Source: Brenneria salicis ATCC 15712 = DSM 30166 (lineage in GTDB: Bacteria > Pseudomonadota > Gammaproteobacteria > Enterobacterales > Enterobacteriaceae). From it: 33,599 nucleotides of DNA. Shown here piece after piece: positions 16,453 through 26,652 of this stretch; the stretch's first letter is position 1, and every line of letters starts with the position of its first letter. Under the pieces are notes generated by a model. The model was not told the DNA's origin. It did not search any database and saw nothing but the letters and a program-made list of their open reading frames with translations. The position numbers were made by a program, and so were the translations under genes. The DNA is taken from NCBI RefSeq assembly GCF_003315515.1, contig NZ_QNRY01000038.1, positions 1 to 33,599 on the forward strand, written 5' to 3'.

Positions 16453-17106
16453 ATGATGACTGGTTCCCTGATAGTGAATAATCTGGCCGGATTGCTGATC
16501 ATTACCTCTCTGTTGATGATAGCCGCCCGTCGTCCCGCGCTCTCCGCCTGCCTGTACGCGCTGCAATCGCTGGTGCTGGTGCTGATTTTCCTCTCGCTGG
16601 CCGATCTGTTGCAGGCGCAGCAACTCTATACCTGGTCGCTGACCGCGTTCATCACCAAAGTCGTGCTGGTCCCGGCCATTATGTACTGGGCTTTCCGCAA
16701 ACTGGACGATCCGCTGGCTGATGGCGGCGTGGTCAGTCCGGTGGTGATTATGCTGTTGGCGGCGGTGATTGTGGTGCTGTGCTACTTCGTGGTGGCGCCG
16801 GTTAAATTGCCGATGGTGGCCGAACTGAAACCCGCGCTGGCCGTCTCCCTCGGTCACTTTATGATCGGCCTGCTGTGCATTGTCACCCAGCGCAATATTC
16901 TCAAACAGGTTTTCGGCTACTGCCTGATGGAAAACGGCGCGCATCTGACGCTGGCGTTGCTGGCAAACCGTGCGCCGGAACTGGTGGAAATCGGCATTGC
17001 GACCGATGCGATTTTCGCGGTGATCGTGATGGCGCTGATGGCCCGTAAAATCTACCGCACGCTCCACACGCTGGATGTGCGACAACTGACAACGTTGAAA
17101 GGGTGA
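16453..17106 (+). CDS. hyfE: HyfE, small membrane subunit of hydrogenase-4
   Basis: This 217-residue protein has about six or seven helices. The C-terminal part ([39 protein letters not shown]) resembles NuoK/MrpC, and the N-terminal part is extended as in HyfE. It is found only in hydrogenase-4 complexes. Two consecutive ATG codons (16453 and 16456) follow AAGGA at good spacing. The gene lies six bases after hyfD and abuts or slightly overlaps hyfF. Confidence 0.92.
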   Translation: MMTGSLIVNNLAGLLIITSLLMIAARRPALSACLYALQSLVLVLIFLSLADLLQAQQLYTWSLTAFITKVVLVPAIMYWAFRKLDDPLADGGVVSPVVIMLLAAVIVVLCYFVVAPVKLPMVAELKPALAVSLGHFMIGLLCIVTQRNILKQVFGYCLMENGAHLTLALLANRAPELVEIGIATDAIFAVIVMALMARKIYRTLHTLDVRQLTTLKG

Positions 17107-17111
17107 AGGAG

Positions 17112-18680
17112 ATGACCAATATCGATTTACTGTTCACCCTGCTGGCAACACCGTTTATTACCGCGCTGCTTGCCTTTCTCTGCCGGCTGGCCGGCAGTCA
17201 TGCCCGCCTGCTGGTAAGCCTGTTCCACCTGCTCGGCCTGACCGTGCTGCTGGTGGCATCCCTGTCGCTGGTGTGGCTGGTGTATCAGGACGGCGAAATA
17301 CTGGCGCTACGCAACTGGCTGCATCTCGACAGCCTGAGCGCGCTGTTTCTGGCGATCCTCGGCTTGATTGGCTTCATCACCGGCCTTTATTCCGTCGGCT
17401 ATGTGCGCCACGAAGTGAACAGCGGCGAAATTACCGTCGTCACACTGTGTTATTACTACGGTTTTTTCCATCTCTTTCTCTTCACCATGCTGTTGGTGAT
17501 CACCAGCAACAACCTGATTGTGATGTGGGCGGCTATCGAAGCCACCACGCTGAGTTCCGCGTTTCTGGTCGGGCTGTATGGCCAGCGTTCATCGTTGGAA
17601 GCGGCCTGGAAATACATCATTATCTGTACCGTCGGCGTGGCGTTCGGCCTATACGGAACAGTGCTGGTATATGCCAACGCCGCCAGCGTCATGGCTGAGC
17701 CGGGCGACGCCATTTTCTGGACGGAAGTGCTGCGGCACGCGGGCGAGTTGGATAATACCCTGATGCATCTGGCGTTTATCTTCATCCTGATCGGCTTTGG
17801 CACCAAAACCGGGCTATTCCCGATGCACGCTTGGCTGCCGGACGCCCACAGCGAAGCGCCCAGCCCGACCAGCGCGTTACTCTCCGCCGTTCTGCTCAAC
17901 TGCGCCCTGCTGGTGATTGTGCGTTATTACATCATCGTCAGCGCCGCGCTCGGCCCTGAATATCCGCGCCAACTGCTGCTGGTATTCGGCCTGTTGTCGG
18001 TGGCGGTCGCCGCGTTTCTGATGTTGGTGCAGCGAGACATAAAGCGTCTGCTGGCCTATTCGAGCGTCGAGAATATGGGGCTGATTGCCGTCGCGCTGGG
18101 CATCGGCGGGCCGCTGGGGATCTTCGCCGCGCTGCTGCATACCCTGAATCACAGCCTGGCGAAAACGCTGTCGTTTTGCGGTTCCGGCAACGTGCTGTTG
18201 AAATACGGTACGCGTGACATGGATGCGGTGAAAGGCATTATGCGCGTAACCCCGCTCACCGGCGCGCTGTTGGCCGGCGGCGCATTAGCGCTCGGCGGGA
18301 TGCCGCCCTTCAACATTTTCCTGAGTGAATTTATGACCGTCAGCGCCGGCATCAGCGCCGGTTACCGCTGGCTGGTCATCATCCTATTAATCTTGCTGAC
18401 CATTGTTCTGGCCGGACTGGTGCGTATGGTAGCCGGTACGGTGCTGGGCAGCAGCCCGGAAGCCGTCGCTAAAGGCGAGTTGGGCCTGCTGACCACCGCG
18501 CCGATGGTGTTGCTGATGGCGCTCATGCTGATAATGGGAACCCATATTCCTCAGCCGGTGCTGCAACTGCTGGAAAATGCCGCCGCCGTGGTACAGAACC
18601 TCGCCCCGGATAGCAACCTTACCCCGCTGGCAGAACACTCGTCGTTAACCCCTTCCCGTCAGGAGATGTACCGTGATTAA
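17112..18680 (+). CDS. hyfF: HyfF, third antiporter-like membrane subunit of hydrogenase-4
   Basis: This 522-residue NuoL/M-like protein has about 14 helices and the channel landmarks [30 protein letters not shown] and [23 protein letters not shown]. With HyfB and HyfD it gives the complex three antiporter-like units, against one in hydrogenase-3. I start it at the ATG at 17112, with AAAGGG eight bases ahead. A GTG at 17103 overlapping the hyfE stop is in frame and cannot be excluded, since AAGGAG then falls inside the coding sequence. The 3' end overlaps hyfG by eight bases. The C-terminal tail after the last helix is polar and poorly conserved. Confidence 0.92.
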   Translation: MTNIDLLFTLLATPFITALLAFLCRLAGSHARLLVSLFHLLGLTVLLVASLSLVWLVYQDGEILALRNWLHLDSLSALFLAILGLIGFITGLYSVGYVRHEVNSGEITVVTLCYYYGFFHLFLFTMLLVITSNNLIVMWAAIEATTLSSAFLVGLYGQRSSLEAAWKYIIICTVGVAFGLYGTVLVYANAASVMAEPGDAIFWTEVLRHAGELDNTLMHLAFIFILIGFGTKTGLFPMHAWLPDAHSEAPSPTSALLSAVLLNCALLVIVRYYIIVSAALGPEYPRQLLLVFGLLSVAVAAFLMLVQRDIKRLLAYSSVENMGLIAVALGIGGPLGIFAALLHTLNHSLAKTLSFCGSGNVLLKYGTRDMDAVKGIMRVTPLTGALLAGGALALGGMPPFNIFLSEFMTVSAGISAGYRWLVIILLILLTIVLAGLVRMVAGTVLGSSPEAVAKGELGLLTTAPMVLLMALMLIMGTHIPQPVLQLLENAAAVVQNLAPDSNLTPLAEHSSLTPSRQEMYRD

Positions 18681-20412
18681 TGAACAACCGGTTCCCAGCC
18701 AGGTTTACTCTGCCGACAACGCCGGCGCGGGCTATATCGCGCAGGTCAGACAGCAATTTCCGGCGGCCATACTGGAAGAAGATTGGCAAACCCGTGATCA
18801 ACTGACGCTGACGGTGAAACTGAACAGGTTGCCGGAGGTGGTCGAATTCCTTTACTACCAGCTAGGCGGCTGGCTACCCGTGCTGTTTGGCAACGATGAG
18901 CGCACGTTGAACGGCTGTTTTGCGATTTATTACGTTCTATCAATGGAGGCGGGGGAAAAGTGCTGGATCATCGTCAAAGCGTTGGTGAATGCGGATAACC
19001 CGGAGTTTCCGTCCGTGACGCCACGCGTTCCAGCCGCCGTCTGGGGCGAGCGCGAAATCCGCGATATGTACGGCCTGATCCCGGTTGGTCTGCCGGACGA
19101 GCGCCGTCTGGTGCTGCCGGACGACTGGCCGGATGATCTGTACCCGCTGCGTAAAGACGCGATGGACTACCGCCAGCGCCCCGCCCCGACGCAAGATGAA
19201 GAGTCCTATTCGTTCATTAACGAAGGCGACGACGCGGCACGCGTGGTGCCGATCGGCCCGTTGCATATCACCTCTGACGAACCCGGTCACTTCCGGTTGT
19301 TTGTCGATGGGGAACAGATTGTCGATGCGGACTACCGGTTATTTTATGTCCATCGCGGTATGGAAAAGCTGGCGGAAACGCGCATGGGGTACAACGAAGT
19401 CACCTTTCTGTCAGACCGGGTGTGCGGCATCTGCGGTTTTACCCACAGCGTGGCTTACACCACTTCCATTGAAAATGCGCTGGGGATCGTGGTGCCGCCG
19501 CGGGCGCACAGTATCCGCAGTATTTTGCTGGAAGTGGAGCGGCTGCACAGTCATCTGCTGAACATCGGACTGTCCAGCCACTTTGTCGGCTTCGATACCG
19601 GTTTCATGCAATTTTTCCGTATTCGCGAGAAGTCGATGACTATCGCCGAGCTTCTGACCGGTGCGCGCAAAACCTACGGACTCAACCTGATTGGCGGCAT
19701 TCGCCGCGATATTCTGAAAGACGACCGGTTAAAAACCATCAAGCTGATCCACGAAATGCGGGCCGACATCACCCAGCTTTCCGACATGCAGCTCAATACC
19801 CCCAACATGCTGCAACGCACCCAGGGCATCGGCATTCTGGATAAAAAAGTGGCCCGCGATTACAGCCCGGTCGGGCCGATGATCCGCGCCAGCGGCTTCA
19901 AGCGCGATATGCGCATCGATCATCCTTATGCCGGTTATCTTGACCTGCCGATGGAACTGCATCACCTGGATGCGGGTGACGTGTACTCACGTCTGCTGGT
20001 GCGGGTACGTGAGGTGTTCACCTCACTGGCGATGATTGAATATGGTCTGGACAACCTGCCGCAAGGCGCGCTGCTTAATGAGCATTTTACCTATCAGCCG
20101 CACAAGTTCGCGCTGGGCTTTGCCGAAGCGCCGCGTGGAGAAGACGTACACTGGAGTATGACCGGCGATAATCAGAAGCTGTTCCGCTGGCGTTGCCGGG
20201 CCGCCACGTATGCCAACTGGCCGGTGCTGCGCTATATGTTGCGCGGCAACACCATTTCCGATGCGCCGCTGATTATCGGCAGCCTCGATCCCTGTTACTC
20301 CTGTACCGATCGGGTCACGCTGATCGATGTAAGAAAACAGAAAGTCACCACTATTTCGTATAAAGAAATGGAACGTTATGGCCTGGAACGCACCCATTCG
20401 CCGCTCAAATAG
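18673..20412 (+). CDS. hyfG: HyfG, [NiFe] hydrogenase-4 catalytic large subunit
   Basis: This 579-residue protein fuses a NuoC-like N-domain (to about residue 180) to a NuoD/HycE-like catalytic domain. The Ni-Fe ligands are intact: RVCGICGF (Cys251, Cys254) and DPCYSCTDR (Cys541, Cys544). A 32-residue extension follows Arg547 and ends HSPLK. It is the expected HycI cleavage product, as in HycE. GTG at 18673 is the start: AGGAG lies eight bases upstream, and no ATG fits before the conserved N-domain. It overlaps hyfF by eight bases. It converts protons and electrons to hydrogen at the cytoplasmic side. Confidence 0.95.
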   Translation: MINEQPVPSQVYSADNAGAGYIAQVRQQFPAAILEEDWQTRDQLTLTVKLNRLPEVVEFLYYQLGGWLPVLFGNDERTLNGCFAIYYVLSMEAGEKCWIIVKALVNADNPEFPSVTPRVPAAVWGEREIRDMYGLIPVGLPDERRLVLPDDWPDDLYPLRKDAMDYRQRPAPTQDEESYSFINEGDDAARVVPIGPLHITSDEPGHFRLFVDGEQIVDADYRLFYVHRGMEKLAETRMGYNEVTFLSDRVCGICGFTHSVAYTTSIENALGIVVPPRAHSIRSILLEVERLHSHLLNIGLSSHFVGFDTGFMQFFRIREKSMTIAELLTGARKTYGLNLIGGIRRDILKDDRLKTIKLIHEMRADITQLSDMQLNTPNMLQRTQGIGILDKKVARDYSPVGPMIRASGFKRDMRIDHPYAGYLDLPMELHHLDAGDVYSRLLVRVREVFTSLAMIEYGLDNLPQGALLNEHFTYQPHKFALGFAEAPRGEDVHWSMTGDNQKLFRWRCRAATYANWPVLRYMLRGNTISDAPLIIGSLDPCYSCTDRVTLIDVRKQKVTTISYKEMERYGLERTHSPLK

Positions 20413-20423
20413 AGGGATGAATC

Positions 20424-21008
20424 ATGTTGAAACTGTTTAAAACCATCATCCAGGCAGGCGACAGTACGGTGAAATATCCGTTCAAGCCGCTGGAGGTGTC
20501 GGCGGGGTTTCGCGGTAAGCCAGAGTACGACGCCAGACAGTGCATCGCGTGCGCGGCCTGCACCACCGCCTGTCCTGCCAATGCGTTGACGATGGAAACT
20601 GACATCGCCAGCGGCACCCGCACCTGGCAGTTGTTTCTGGGGCGCTGTATTTTCTGCGGACGCTGTGAGGAAGTCTGCCCGACACGCGCCATTGTGCTGT
20701 CGCCGGAATTTGAAATGGCGGTCAGCCGCAAAGCCGATCTCTACCAGCGCGCGACATTTGCCCTGCTGGATTGCCACGTCTGCCGCCGCCCTTTCGCACC
20801 GCAAAAAGAGGTGGAATACGTTATGGCGCTGCTGGTGCAATCAGGCCTGTGCGAAGAGAGCATGGAAGCGCAACGCGCCCACTTTGCCACCTGCCCGGAA
20901 TGCAAACGTAAACAGAATATGAACCACAGAGGCAATGTCATGCTGAGCCAGCATCTTTCCGCGGCAACCGGCAAACCATCCGCCTCCCGGAAAGGGGGCA
21001 ACGAATGA
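20424..21008 (+). CDS. hyfH: HyfH, NuoI-like 2x[4Fe-4S] subunit of hydrogenase-4
   Basis: This 194-residue protein has two complete ferredoxin motifs, [15 protein letters not shown] and [15 protein letters not shown], as in HycF/HyfH/NuoI. These form the electron wire between HyfA and HyfI. A later C-terminal CPECK adds two more cysteines, with CHVC before it, hinting at an extra metal site also present in relatives. GGGATGA precedes the ATG, 11 bases after hyfG. Its tail overlaps hyfI as ATGA. It is about a dozen residues longer at the C-terminus than E. coli HyfH, in a Ser/Lys/Gly-rich stretch. Confidence 0.93.
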   Translation: MLKLFKTIIQAGDSTVKYPFKPLEVSAGFRGKPEYDARQCIACAACTTACPANALTMETDIASGTRTWQLFLGRCIFCGRCEEVCPTRAIVLSPEFEMAVSRKADLYQRATFALLDCHVCRRPFAPQKEVEYVMALLVQSGLCEESMEAQRAHFATCPECKRKQNMNHRGNVMLSQHLSAATGKPSASRKGGNE

Positions 21009-21784
21009 GCCCCCTGTCCAACTACCGCACCACACCGATCGCGCTGGACGAACAGGCGCAAAAGCTCAAAATGACGCTGTTGAAAGATATTCAGCGCTCC
21101 GCTTACGTGTACCGCGTCGATTGCGGCGGCTGCAACGGTTGCGAAATTGAAATCTTCGCCGCGATCACGCCGCTGTTTGATGCCGAACGTTTCGGCATCA
21201 AAGTCGTCGCGTCGCCGCGCCACGCCGATATCCTGCTGTTTACCGGCGCCGTAACCCGCGCGATGCGCACCCCCGCACTACGCGCCTACGAATCCGCGCC
21301 CGATCCGAAAATCTGTATCTCCTACGGCGCTTGTGGCTGCGGCGGCGGGATCTTTCATGATCTGTATTGCGTCTGGGGCGGCAGCGACACGATTGTTCCG
21401 ATTGATGTCTATATTCCGGGCTGTCCGCCGACGCCTGCGGCAACCATTTACGGTTTTGCCGTCGCGCTGGGGTTGCTGGAGCAGAAACTACACGGCAGCG
21501 ACCACCAGCAAACCGCTGACGAAAAAGCCGCGTTGATTCATCCTGATATGCCGCTGGATCTGCGTATTTTGCTGGAACGTGAAGCCCGCCGCATGGCGGG
21601 ATATCGTCAGGGACGGGAAATCAGCGATGCGTTTCTGGCACGGTTGGAAAATCAACCACTCGACGGACTGGACCAGCGTATCGCCCACTGGCTGCAAGAG
21701 CGTAACGATCCGCGCCTGAATGAAATTGTCGGACAGTTACAGCAAATTTATCTATCGCTATTGCAGGGAGCGCGTTATCGATGA
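21005..21784 (+). CDS. hyfI: HyfI, NuoB-like small subunit of hydrogenase-4
   Basis: This 259-residue protein of the HycG/HyfI/NuoB family carries the proximal [4Fe-4S] cluster. The ligand segments [13 protein letters not shown] (Cys40-46), [10 protein letters not shown] and IPGCPPTP are all present. It pairs with HyfG in the hydrogenase core. The start overlaps the hyfH stop (ATGA) and the end overlaps hyfJ (ATGA), so the three genes are probably translationally coupled. The C-terminal 70 residues are polar and variable. Confidence 0.94.
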   Translation: MSPLSNYRTTPIALDEQAQKLKMTLLKDIQRSAYVYRVDCGGCNGCEIEIFAAITPLFDAERFGIKVVASPRHADILLFTGAVTRAMRTPALRAYESAPDPKICISYGACGCGGGIFHDLYCVWGGSDTIVPIDVYIPGCPPTPAATIYGFAVALGLLEQKLHGSDHQQTADEKAALIHPDMPLDLRILLEREARRMAGYRQGREISDAFLARLENQPLDGLDQRIAHWLQERNDPRLNEIVGQLQQIYLSLLQGARYR

Positions 21785-22203
21785 GCACACAGATCATTTT
21801 TTATGCGTTGAACCAGAAATTTCTCGATGCCAAAGACTCGCCCGACATAAAAGGCCGCATACCAGAACAGGCTCAGCAGGTGATGTACTACTCGCTGTCC
21901 ATCGGCCATCACGTTGGCGTTATCGACTGCCTGAAGAAAATACTCATCTGCCCGCAATCCGATTACCAGTGCTGGATAGCGCAACTTCCTCCGGGTGAGG
22001 CGCAGCGAAAAATGGCGGGCTTGCTGAAATTCGGCGAGATCACCATTGATAGCAGCCACACTCAACTACTGGGCCGCGAATTTGGCGTGCTTAACGCCGA
22101 ACAGGATCGCTATGCGGCATGGACGCGAACCTTGCTGGCATATCTGACCGCCATTGAGCGGGAAAGCGCACTTTATTTAATGGTGAAACGTATTGATGAC
22201 TGA
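21781..22203 (+). CDS. hyfJ: HyfJ/HycH-family formate hydrogenlyase maturation protein
   Basis: This 140-residue soluble protein matches the HycH/HyfJ family through [30 protein letters not shown] and the C-terminal [11 protein letters not shown]. HycH-type proteins are not part of the final complex but assist assembly, probably acting on the large-subunit precursor before or after HycI cleavage. The start overlaps the hyfI stop as ATGA, and the end overlaps the hycI start by eight bases. The name hyfJ follows operon position; on sequence it could equally be called hycH. Confidence 0.9.
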   Translation: MSTQIIFYALNQKFLDAKDSPDIKGRIPEQAQQVMYYSLSIGHHVGVIDCLKKILICPQSDYQCWIAQLPPGEAQRKMAGLLKFGEITIDSSHTQLLGREFGVLNAEQDRYAAWTRTLLAYLTAIERESALYLMVKRIDD

Positions 22204-22690
22204 ACCTGAATACGGTAGTGAAAATATGGTGGGTAGTGAAAATATGGTGTTGACCGTGGGCAACCCCCTGATGGGCGACGACGGCGCCGGGCCGCTGCTG
22301 GCCGAACGAATGACCCAATATCCGGTAACCGGCTGGTCGGTGATCGACGGCGGAACCATTCCCGAAAATGCCGCGCACCGGCTGCGTGTGTTGCGCCCCA
22401 AACGGCTGCTGGTGGTCGATGCCACGGACATGGGACTGGCTCCCGGCGAAATCCGTATCATCGATCCAACCCGTATTGCGGAAGATATGTTGATGAACAC
22501 CCATAACCTGCCGCTGAATTTCCTGATCGATCAGCTAAAGGAAGACATTCCCGACGTGATGTTTGTGGGTATCCAGCCTGCATTGGTGGCGTTCTATTTT
22601 CCGCTCAGTGCGGCGGTCGAACAGGCGGTGGGCAGGCTTCACCAGCGACTGAGCAAATGGCAGGGAAACGGCGGCTTTCAGGTTTTGTAA
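22196..22690 (+). CDS. hycI: HycI, hydrogenase large-subunit C-terminal endopeptidase
   Basis: This protein of up to 164 residues belongs to the HycI/HyaD protease family that trims [NiFe] large subunits after nickel insertion. Recognisable segments are VGNPLMGDDGAGP (Asp ligand), VVDATDMG (Asp ligand), HNLPLNFLIDQLKEDI (His ligand) and IQPALVAFYFP. Its substrate would be the 32-residue tail of HyfG. The start is ambiguous. ATG 22196 overlaps hyfJ, but a perfect 18-base tandem duplication at 22214-22249 supplies two further in-frame ATGs (22226 and 22244). The family normally begins only two to five residues before VGN, which favours 22244. hycI as the last gene of a hyf operon differs from E. 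coli, where it ends the hyc operon. Confidence 0.92.
   Translation: MTEPEYGSENMVGSENMVLTVGNPLMGDDGAGPLLAERMTQYPVTGWSVIDGGTIPENAAHRLRVLRPKRLLVVDATDMGLAPGEIRIIDPTRIAEDMLMNTHNLPLNFLIDQLKEDIPDVMFVGIQPALVAFYFPLSAAVEQAVGRLHQRLSKWQGNGGFQVL
22214..22249 (+). repeat. Perfect 18-base tandem duplication at the hycI start
   Basis: GGTAGTGAAAATATGGTG occurs twice in direct tandem (22214-22231 and 22232-22249). It keeps the frame, duplicates the residues GSENMV, and places an ATG with the same upstream context in each copy. Confidence 0.95.
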
Positions 22691-22816
22691 TCTGAGGGCC
22701 CAGGTTACGCCATTTATGTTGCATTGATTATTAAAACATTGTTAGCAATTACCCCCATGCAGAGCACTATTTTGTTACACTACTTGCCGAGCGATTCATG
22801 CAATCAGAGGTCAGAA

Positions 22817-23833
22817 ATGAAAATTAAAAGTTATGCGACAATGCAGGCTGGTCAGGCTTTGGAACTGTATGAGTACGATGCCGGCCCGTTGGATGCCGAA
22901 GACGTTGAAGTTGCAGTTGAATATTGCGGTGTCTGTCATTCCGATCTCTCGATGATCGACAATGAATGGGGTATTTCCAGCTATCCGCTGATCGGTGGTC
23001 ATGAGGTCATTGGCCGTGTCGTGGCGCTGGGCGACACCGCAAAAAATAAGGGCTTGTCACTGGGCCAACGCGTCGGTATCGGTTGGACGGCCAAAAGCTG
23101 CCAGCACTGTGACGCTTGCATCAACGGCGATCACATCAACTGTCGTCAGGGCGCGACGCCGACCATTTTGAACCACGGCGGATTTGCCGAAAAATTGCGC
23201 GCCAATTGGCAATGGGTGATCCCGCTGCCTGCTAATCTGGATATCGCCAGCGCCGGTCCGCTGCTGTGCGGCGGCATTACGGTATTCAAACCCCTGCTGA
23301 CCCACAACATCACGGCAACCAGCCGTGTCGGTGTCATTGGCATCGGCGGGCTTGGACATATCGCCATCAAAATCTTGCGCGCAATGGGCGCGGAAGTGGT
23401 GGCATTCAGTTCTTCTCCCGCTAAAAAACAGTCGATTCTGGATATGGGCGCCGACGAGGTGATCAACAGCCGGGATACGGACGCGCTGAAGCGACTGGCC
23501 GGACAATTCGACCTGATTATAAGCACCGTGGCGGTTGATCTCGAATGGCAACCCTATTTTGAAATGCTGGCGCCCAGAGGTCATTTCCACACCGTGGGCA
23601 TTGTGATGAAGCCGTTGCCGGTGCCTTCCATTACGCTTATCGGCGGTGATCGCGCGGTGGCCGGCTCCTCCACCGGCTCGCCGGGGCAGTTGCGCTCACT
23701 GCTCAAGCTGGCCGCGCGTGCGGATGTCTCTCCCAAAGTGGAGTTCTTTCCGATGTCGGAAATCAATGAGGCGCTGGATCATGTCCGGGCTGGCAAAGCG
23801 AACTTCCGGGTGGTGTTGAAAGCGGATTTCTGA
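22817..23833 (+). CDS. ahr: Ahr-type NADPH-dependent aldehyde reductase / zinc alcohol dehydrogenase
   Basis: This 338-residue zinc medium-chain dehydrogenase is very close to E. coli Ahr (YjgB), which reduces a broad range of aldehydes to alcohols with NADPH. Catalytic zinc ligands are Cys40, His62-Glu63 and Cys151. The structural zinc loop has Cys95, 98, 101 and 109. The nucleotide motif GIGGLG is at 175-180, and FSSSPAKK at the end of the next strand favours NADPH. The ATG at 22817 follows AGAGGTCAG; the frame upstream to 22724 is AT-rich promoter DNA. It has its own 126-base leader after hycI, which begins with a weak hairpin (about 22688-22709), so it is probably transcribed separately. 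A link to fermentation and aldehyde detoxification is inferred from position only. Confidence 0.9.
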   Translation: MKIKSYATMQAGQALELYEYDAGPLDAEDVEVAVEYCGVCHSDLSMIDNEWGISSYPLIGGHEVIGRVVALGDTAKNKGLSLGQRVGIGWTAKSCQHCDACINGDHINCRQGATPTILNHGGFAEKLRANWQWVIPLPANLDIASAGPLLCGGITVFKPLLTHNITATSRVGVIGIGGLGHIAIKILRAMGAEVVAFSSSPAKKQSILDMGADEVINSRDTDALKRLAGQFDLIISTVAVDLEWQPYFEMLAPRGHFHTVGIVMKPLPVPSITLIGGDRAVAGSSTGSPGQLRSLLKLAARADVSPKVEFFPMSEINEALDHVRAGKANFRVVLKADF

Positions 23834-23860
23834 TGTGTCGCTAGCGGTATGACGAATGAC

Positions 23861-23884
23861 GACGGGGACAGAAAAGTCCCCGTC
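23861..23884. terminator. Hairpin between convergent ahr and chemoreceptor genes
   Basis: GACGGGGAC and GTCCCCGTC form a 9-bp GC-rich stem with the loop AGAAAA, in the 61-base gap between two convergent genes. Neither side has a clean T tract, so termination efficiency is uncertain. Confidence 0.5.
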
Positions 23885-23894
23885 TGTACGTCGG

Positions 23895-25574
23895 TCAGAA
23901 TTTTTCCCAGTTGTTGTTATGCACATTCGCGGATAACAGAGAAGTATTGACGGGAGAAGGACGACGCGCGATCGCCATACTCGGTAATGGCGAAATCTGT
24001 TCGCTGCCGACCGGACAACCATCGGCTTCAAGGTGGAAAACATCCACCGTCGCCAAAAGCTCGTCAGTTTTCTCATCCAGACGGGCAGCCGCTTCCGCCG
24101 CTTCTACCACCAGCGCCGCATTCTGCTGCGTGACGCCATCCATTTCGTGCACGGCCTGACTAATCTGGCTAATACCGCGGGTTTGCTCATCGGTCGCCGC
24201 CGCAATTTCGGCAATCAGATCGTTGACATGTGAAATGGCGTCAATAATCTCGGTGGTCGCATCGCCAGACTGTTTTACCTGTTCCGCGCCCGCCGCCACT
24301 CTGGTTACCGACTCAGCGATCAGATCCTCAATCTCTTTCGCCGCCTGCGCGCTGCGTTGCGCCAGCGTTCGCACTTCGCCCGCGACCACGGCGAATCCTC
24401 GGCCCTGCTCCCCCGCTCTGGCCGCCTCTACCGCCGCATTGAGCGCCAGAATGTTGGTCTGGAACGCAATCCCATTGATAACGGTGGTGATGTCGGAGAT
24501 TTTGTGCGAACTGGCGCTGATGTTTTCCATAGTTTCCATGACGTTGCTGCTGATTTTGCCGCCTTTCTGCGCGATATTGGCGGCATTCTGCGCCAGATTG
24601 CGCGCCTGATGAACGTGATCCGTGGTCTGCTTTATCGTGGAGTTGATCTGTTCCATGCTGGCGGCGGTTTGCTGAAGCGTGGCGGCCTGCTGTTCGGTGC
24701 GGCCTGACAGATCATCGTTCCCTTCTTTAATATCCGTGGTTCCCTGACCGATTTCCGCCGCGCTCTGACGAATAACCGATACCGTATCCCGCAGGCTTTT
24801 TTGCAATCGCTTGATATCCGGTATCAGTCTCCCCGCGCAGTTACGGCCAAATTCCGCCAGTTCACATCCCAGTTGTCCGGCAGTCAGTAATGCCAGATGC
24901 GATTTCAATACCCCGATCGGGATCACCAGATAATTTTTCAGGTAATACACGGTGAAAAGTAAAATGATAAGACCGAGCACCATCGCGGCAATCAGCGCAT
25001 TTCGATTATGCTCATTCTGTTCGTTAATCCCCGGCAGCATATCGGCCTGGGTAATCTGATCAGTGTATTTTTTGATTTCATCGCCAAATGCCAGGCTAAT
25101 CGCGGGATAAACTGAGCGGAAAATTTGTCGGAAACTATCCACGTCATTGCGTTGCAACGCCTCGTTCATCGGATCAATCGCGGTTGAAACCAACGTCGAC
25201 CAAGTGTCGCTGATCGATTTGACCGTCGCGTCATCAACGCCGACATGTTCGGCGGCGGTAAATTTCGCCAGCGAATCCTTGGTATTCCAGATTGCGGTTT
25301 GCGCCATCGCCAATGTTTGTTGCGCATTCTCTGGATTACTGTTCTGCATATAATCCATTGTTCGTTCCAGTCGGGTCGCCGCACGAAAATATTGATCGGC
25401 GCCATAAACAAGATGCGAATAGGTATTACGCTGAACTTCGGTTTTGTGCAGTTGATTAGTGACGTGATAAAGAGAATAAAGACTGTATCCTGAAGCCATT
25501 CCCCATATAACCAATAATAACGCCACGATCATTAGCACCATAGCCCGAATGCTGACATTTTTTAAAAAGCTCAT
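23895..25574 (-). CDS. Methyl-accepting chemotaxis protein (Tar/Tsr class)
   Basis: This 559-residue chemoreceptor has a first helix (residues 11-35), a periplasmic four-helix TarH-like ligand domain (36-192), a second helix (193-213), a HAMP domain (about 214-266), and a cytoplasmic signalling domain. The tip [34 protein letters not shown] is fully conserved. The ligand domain has the arginine-rich [12 protein letters not shown] segment (Arg64, 68, 71), where Tar and Tsr bind amino acids. The C-terminus ends NWEKF, a variant of the NWETF pentapeptide that tethers CheR and CheB, so this is a high-abundance-type receptor. The HAMP connector has NCAGRL where NEIGRL is usual, with Cys at 237 and 246. 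GGGGTTGAG precedes the ATG. It lies between ahr and hydN but on the opposite strand; its ligand is unknown. Confidence 0.93.
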   Translation of the reverse strand: MSFLKNVSIRAMVLMIVALLLVIWGMASGYSLYSLYHVTNQLHKTEVQRNTYSHLVYGADQYFRAATRLERTMDYMQNSNPENAQQTLAMAQTAIWNTKDSLAKFTAAEHVGVDDATVKSISDTWSTLVSTAIDPMNEALQRNDVDSFRQIFRSVYPAISLAFGDEIKKYTDQITQADMLPGINEQNEHNRNALIAAMVLGLIILLFTVYYLKNYLVIPIGVLKSHLALLTAGQLGCELAEFGRNCAGRLIPDIKRLQKSLRDTVSVIRQSAAEIGQGTTDIKEGNDDLSGRTEQQAATLQQTAASMEQINSTIKQTTDHVHQARNLAQNAANIAQKGGKISSNVMETMENISASSHKISDITTVINGIAFQTNILALNAAVEAARAGEQGRGFAVVAGEVRTLAQRSAQAAKEIEDLIAESVTRVAAGAEQVKQSGDATTEIIDAISHVNDLIAEIAAATDEQTRGISQISQAVHEMDGVTQQNAALVVEAAEAAARLDEKTDELLATVDVFHLEADGCPVGSEQISPLPSMAIARRPSPVNTSLLSANVHNNNWEKF

Positions 25575-25734
25575 AGCTCAACCCCATACCATTAGCCAAT
25601 AAGCGTCAGAGCAGTCGTCCACTGACGCCTATTTATCTCTATCTTCATATCCGCTTCCTGCCGGATGAAAAACCGCAGGCGCACCAAAATCCCCGATTCA
25701 GAATTCAAGCAAAGGAACACCAGATTATGTGTAG

Positions 25735-25762
25735 TAATAGGCGATACTTCGTCCCTGTTTTA
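25735..25762 (-). promoter_or_regulatory. Candidate flagellar sigma-28 promoter for the chemoreceptor
   Basis: On the minus strand TAAA (25762-25759) and GCCTATTA (25742-25735) resemble the FliA consensus TAAA-N15-GCCGATAA, with two mismatches in the -10 and a 16-base spacer instead of 15. It lies about 160 bases before the receptor start. The match is weak. Confidence 0.35.
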
Positions 25763-25977
25763 TCTATCAAATCAGTTCGTCATCCCTGCCCGCCTTATTT
25801 ATAGCGGATATAAAATGAGTATAGGCATTAACCCATAAAGTGCGCATCACCTCTCGTCAAATCTGCCGAAATCATGTTTCCGCCATCGTCACCCTTGACA
25901 TCATTGTCAAATGGCCTTGTCCAGAAGCAGTTAAATATCGTCTATAATCAATAAGTTAATCAATTACAGTCATCTTT
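25763..25977. promoter_or_regulatory. Upstream region of hydN with a dyad candidate activator site
   Basis: No gene is seen between the chemoreceptor and hydN. TTGACA-TCAT-TGTCAA (25895-25910) is a perfect 6-bp inverted repeat whose centre is about 77 bases upstream of the -24 element and about 100 bases upstream of the predicted start. That is a typical enhancer position for a sigma-54 activator. Assignment to the FhlA-type protein is inferred. Confidence 0.45.
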
Positions 25978-25993
25978 TGGCACAAAGCCTGCT
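25978..25993 (+). promoter_or_regulatory. Sigma-54 (-24/-12) promoter for hydN-fdhF
   Basis: TGGCACAAAGCCTGCT fits the -24/-12 consensus, with GG (25979-25980) and GC (25991-25992) ten bases apart. Transcription should start near 26004, giving a leader of about 67 bases before hydN. Confidence 0.8.
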
Positions 25994-26070
25994 TATGTTG
26001 GGCTATGTGTCACTGCGCCATCATGTCGACACCCTGATTTTTCATCTGAGCCCAGGTCGGAGACGATGTC

Positions 26071-26613
26071 ATGAACCGGTTCGTTATTGCAGATTCCAAT
26101 AAATGTATTGGCTGCCGCACTTGCGAGGTTGCCTGTATGCTGGCCCACAGCGACGGAAAAACAGCCTCATTATCCCCAAAAACCTTTTCGCCGCGCCTCA
26201 CGGTGATTAAAGGGCTGAACGTCAGCACCACCATCCAATGCCGCCAGTGTGAAGACGCGCCCTGCGCTAATGTTTGTCCGAATGGCGCCATCATTCATGC
26301 CGATGATTGCATTCAGGTGCGGCAGGAAAAGTGTATCGGCTGCAAAACCTGCGTCGTCGCCTGTCCTTACGGCGCCATGACCGTGATCAGTAAACCGGTT
26401 GCCCGTATCAGCCATTATCAGGTGTTGGGTAACTGCATCAAAGCCGAAGCGCAGAAATGCGATCTTTGCGCGGGACGAACCGCAGGCCCGGCCTGTATCG
26501 AGGTGTGTCCGACCAAAGCGCTTCATATGATCAGCCGTGATGATATTCAGGCCATGATCCAACGAAAACAACGGCGTGCGGCGCTTGATGAAGCCGCGGG
26601 AATGCAATTCTGA
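26071..26613 (+). CDS. hydN: HydN, 4x[4Fe-4S] electron-transfer protein paired with FdhF
   Basis: This 180-residue ferredoxin-like protein is close to E. coli HydN throughout (MNRFVIAD, CIGCRTCEVAC, CRQCEDAPCANVCPNGAI, CIGCKTCVVACPYGAM, CDLC...CIEVCPTKAL). It holds four [4Fe-4S] motif sets. HydN is needed for full formate dehydrogenase-H activity and is thought to carry electrons from FdhF. The gene is the first of a two-gene sigma-54 operon with fdhF, 39 bases apart. GGAG lies nine bases before the ATG. It resembles HyfA encoded at 11352, and either could be the physical link to hydrogenase-4. The C-terminus ends with a basic helix (QRKQRRAALDEA). Confidence 0.93.
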   Translation: MNRFVIADSNKCIGCRTCEVACMLAHSDGKTASLSPKTFSPRLTVIKGLNVSTTIQCRQCEDAPCANVCPNGAIIHADDCIQVRQEKCIGCKTCVVACPYGAMTVISKPVARISHYQVLGNCIKAEAQKCDLCAGRTAGPACIEVCPTKALHMISRDDIQAMIQRKQRRAALDEAAGMQF

Positions 26614-26652
26614 ACGGTGCCGCTCAAGGTACGCTGAAGGAGAATAATCATC

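Noticed and set aside
25603-25628. GCGTCAG...CTGACGC inverted repeat before the chemoreceptor as a terminator
   Set aside because: It lies in the 5' leader, has a 12-base loop, only a 7-bp stem and no T tract; no transcript obviously needs ending there.
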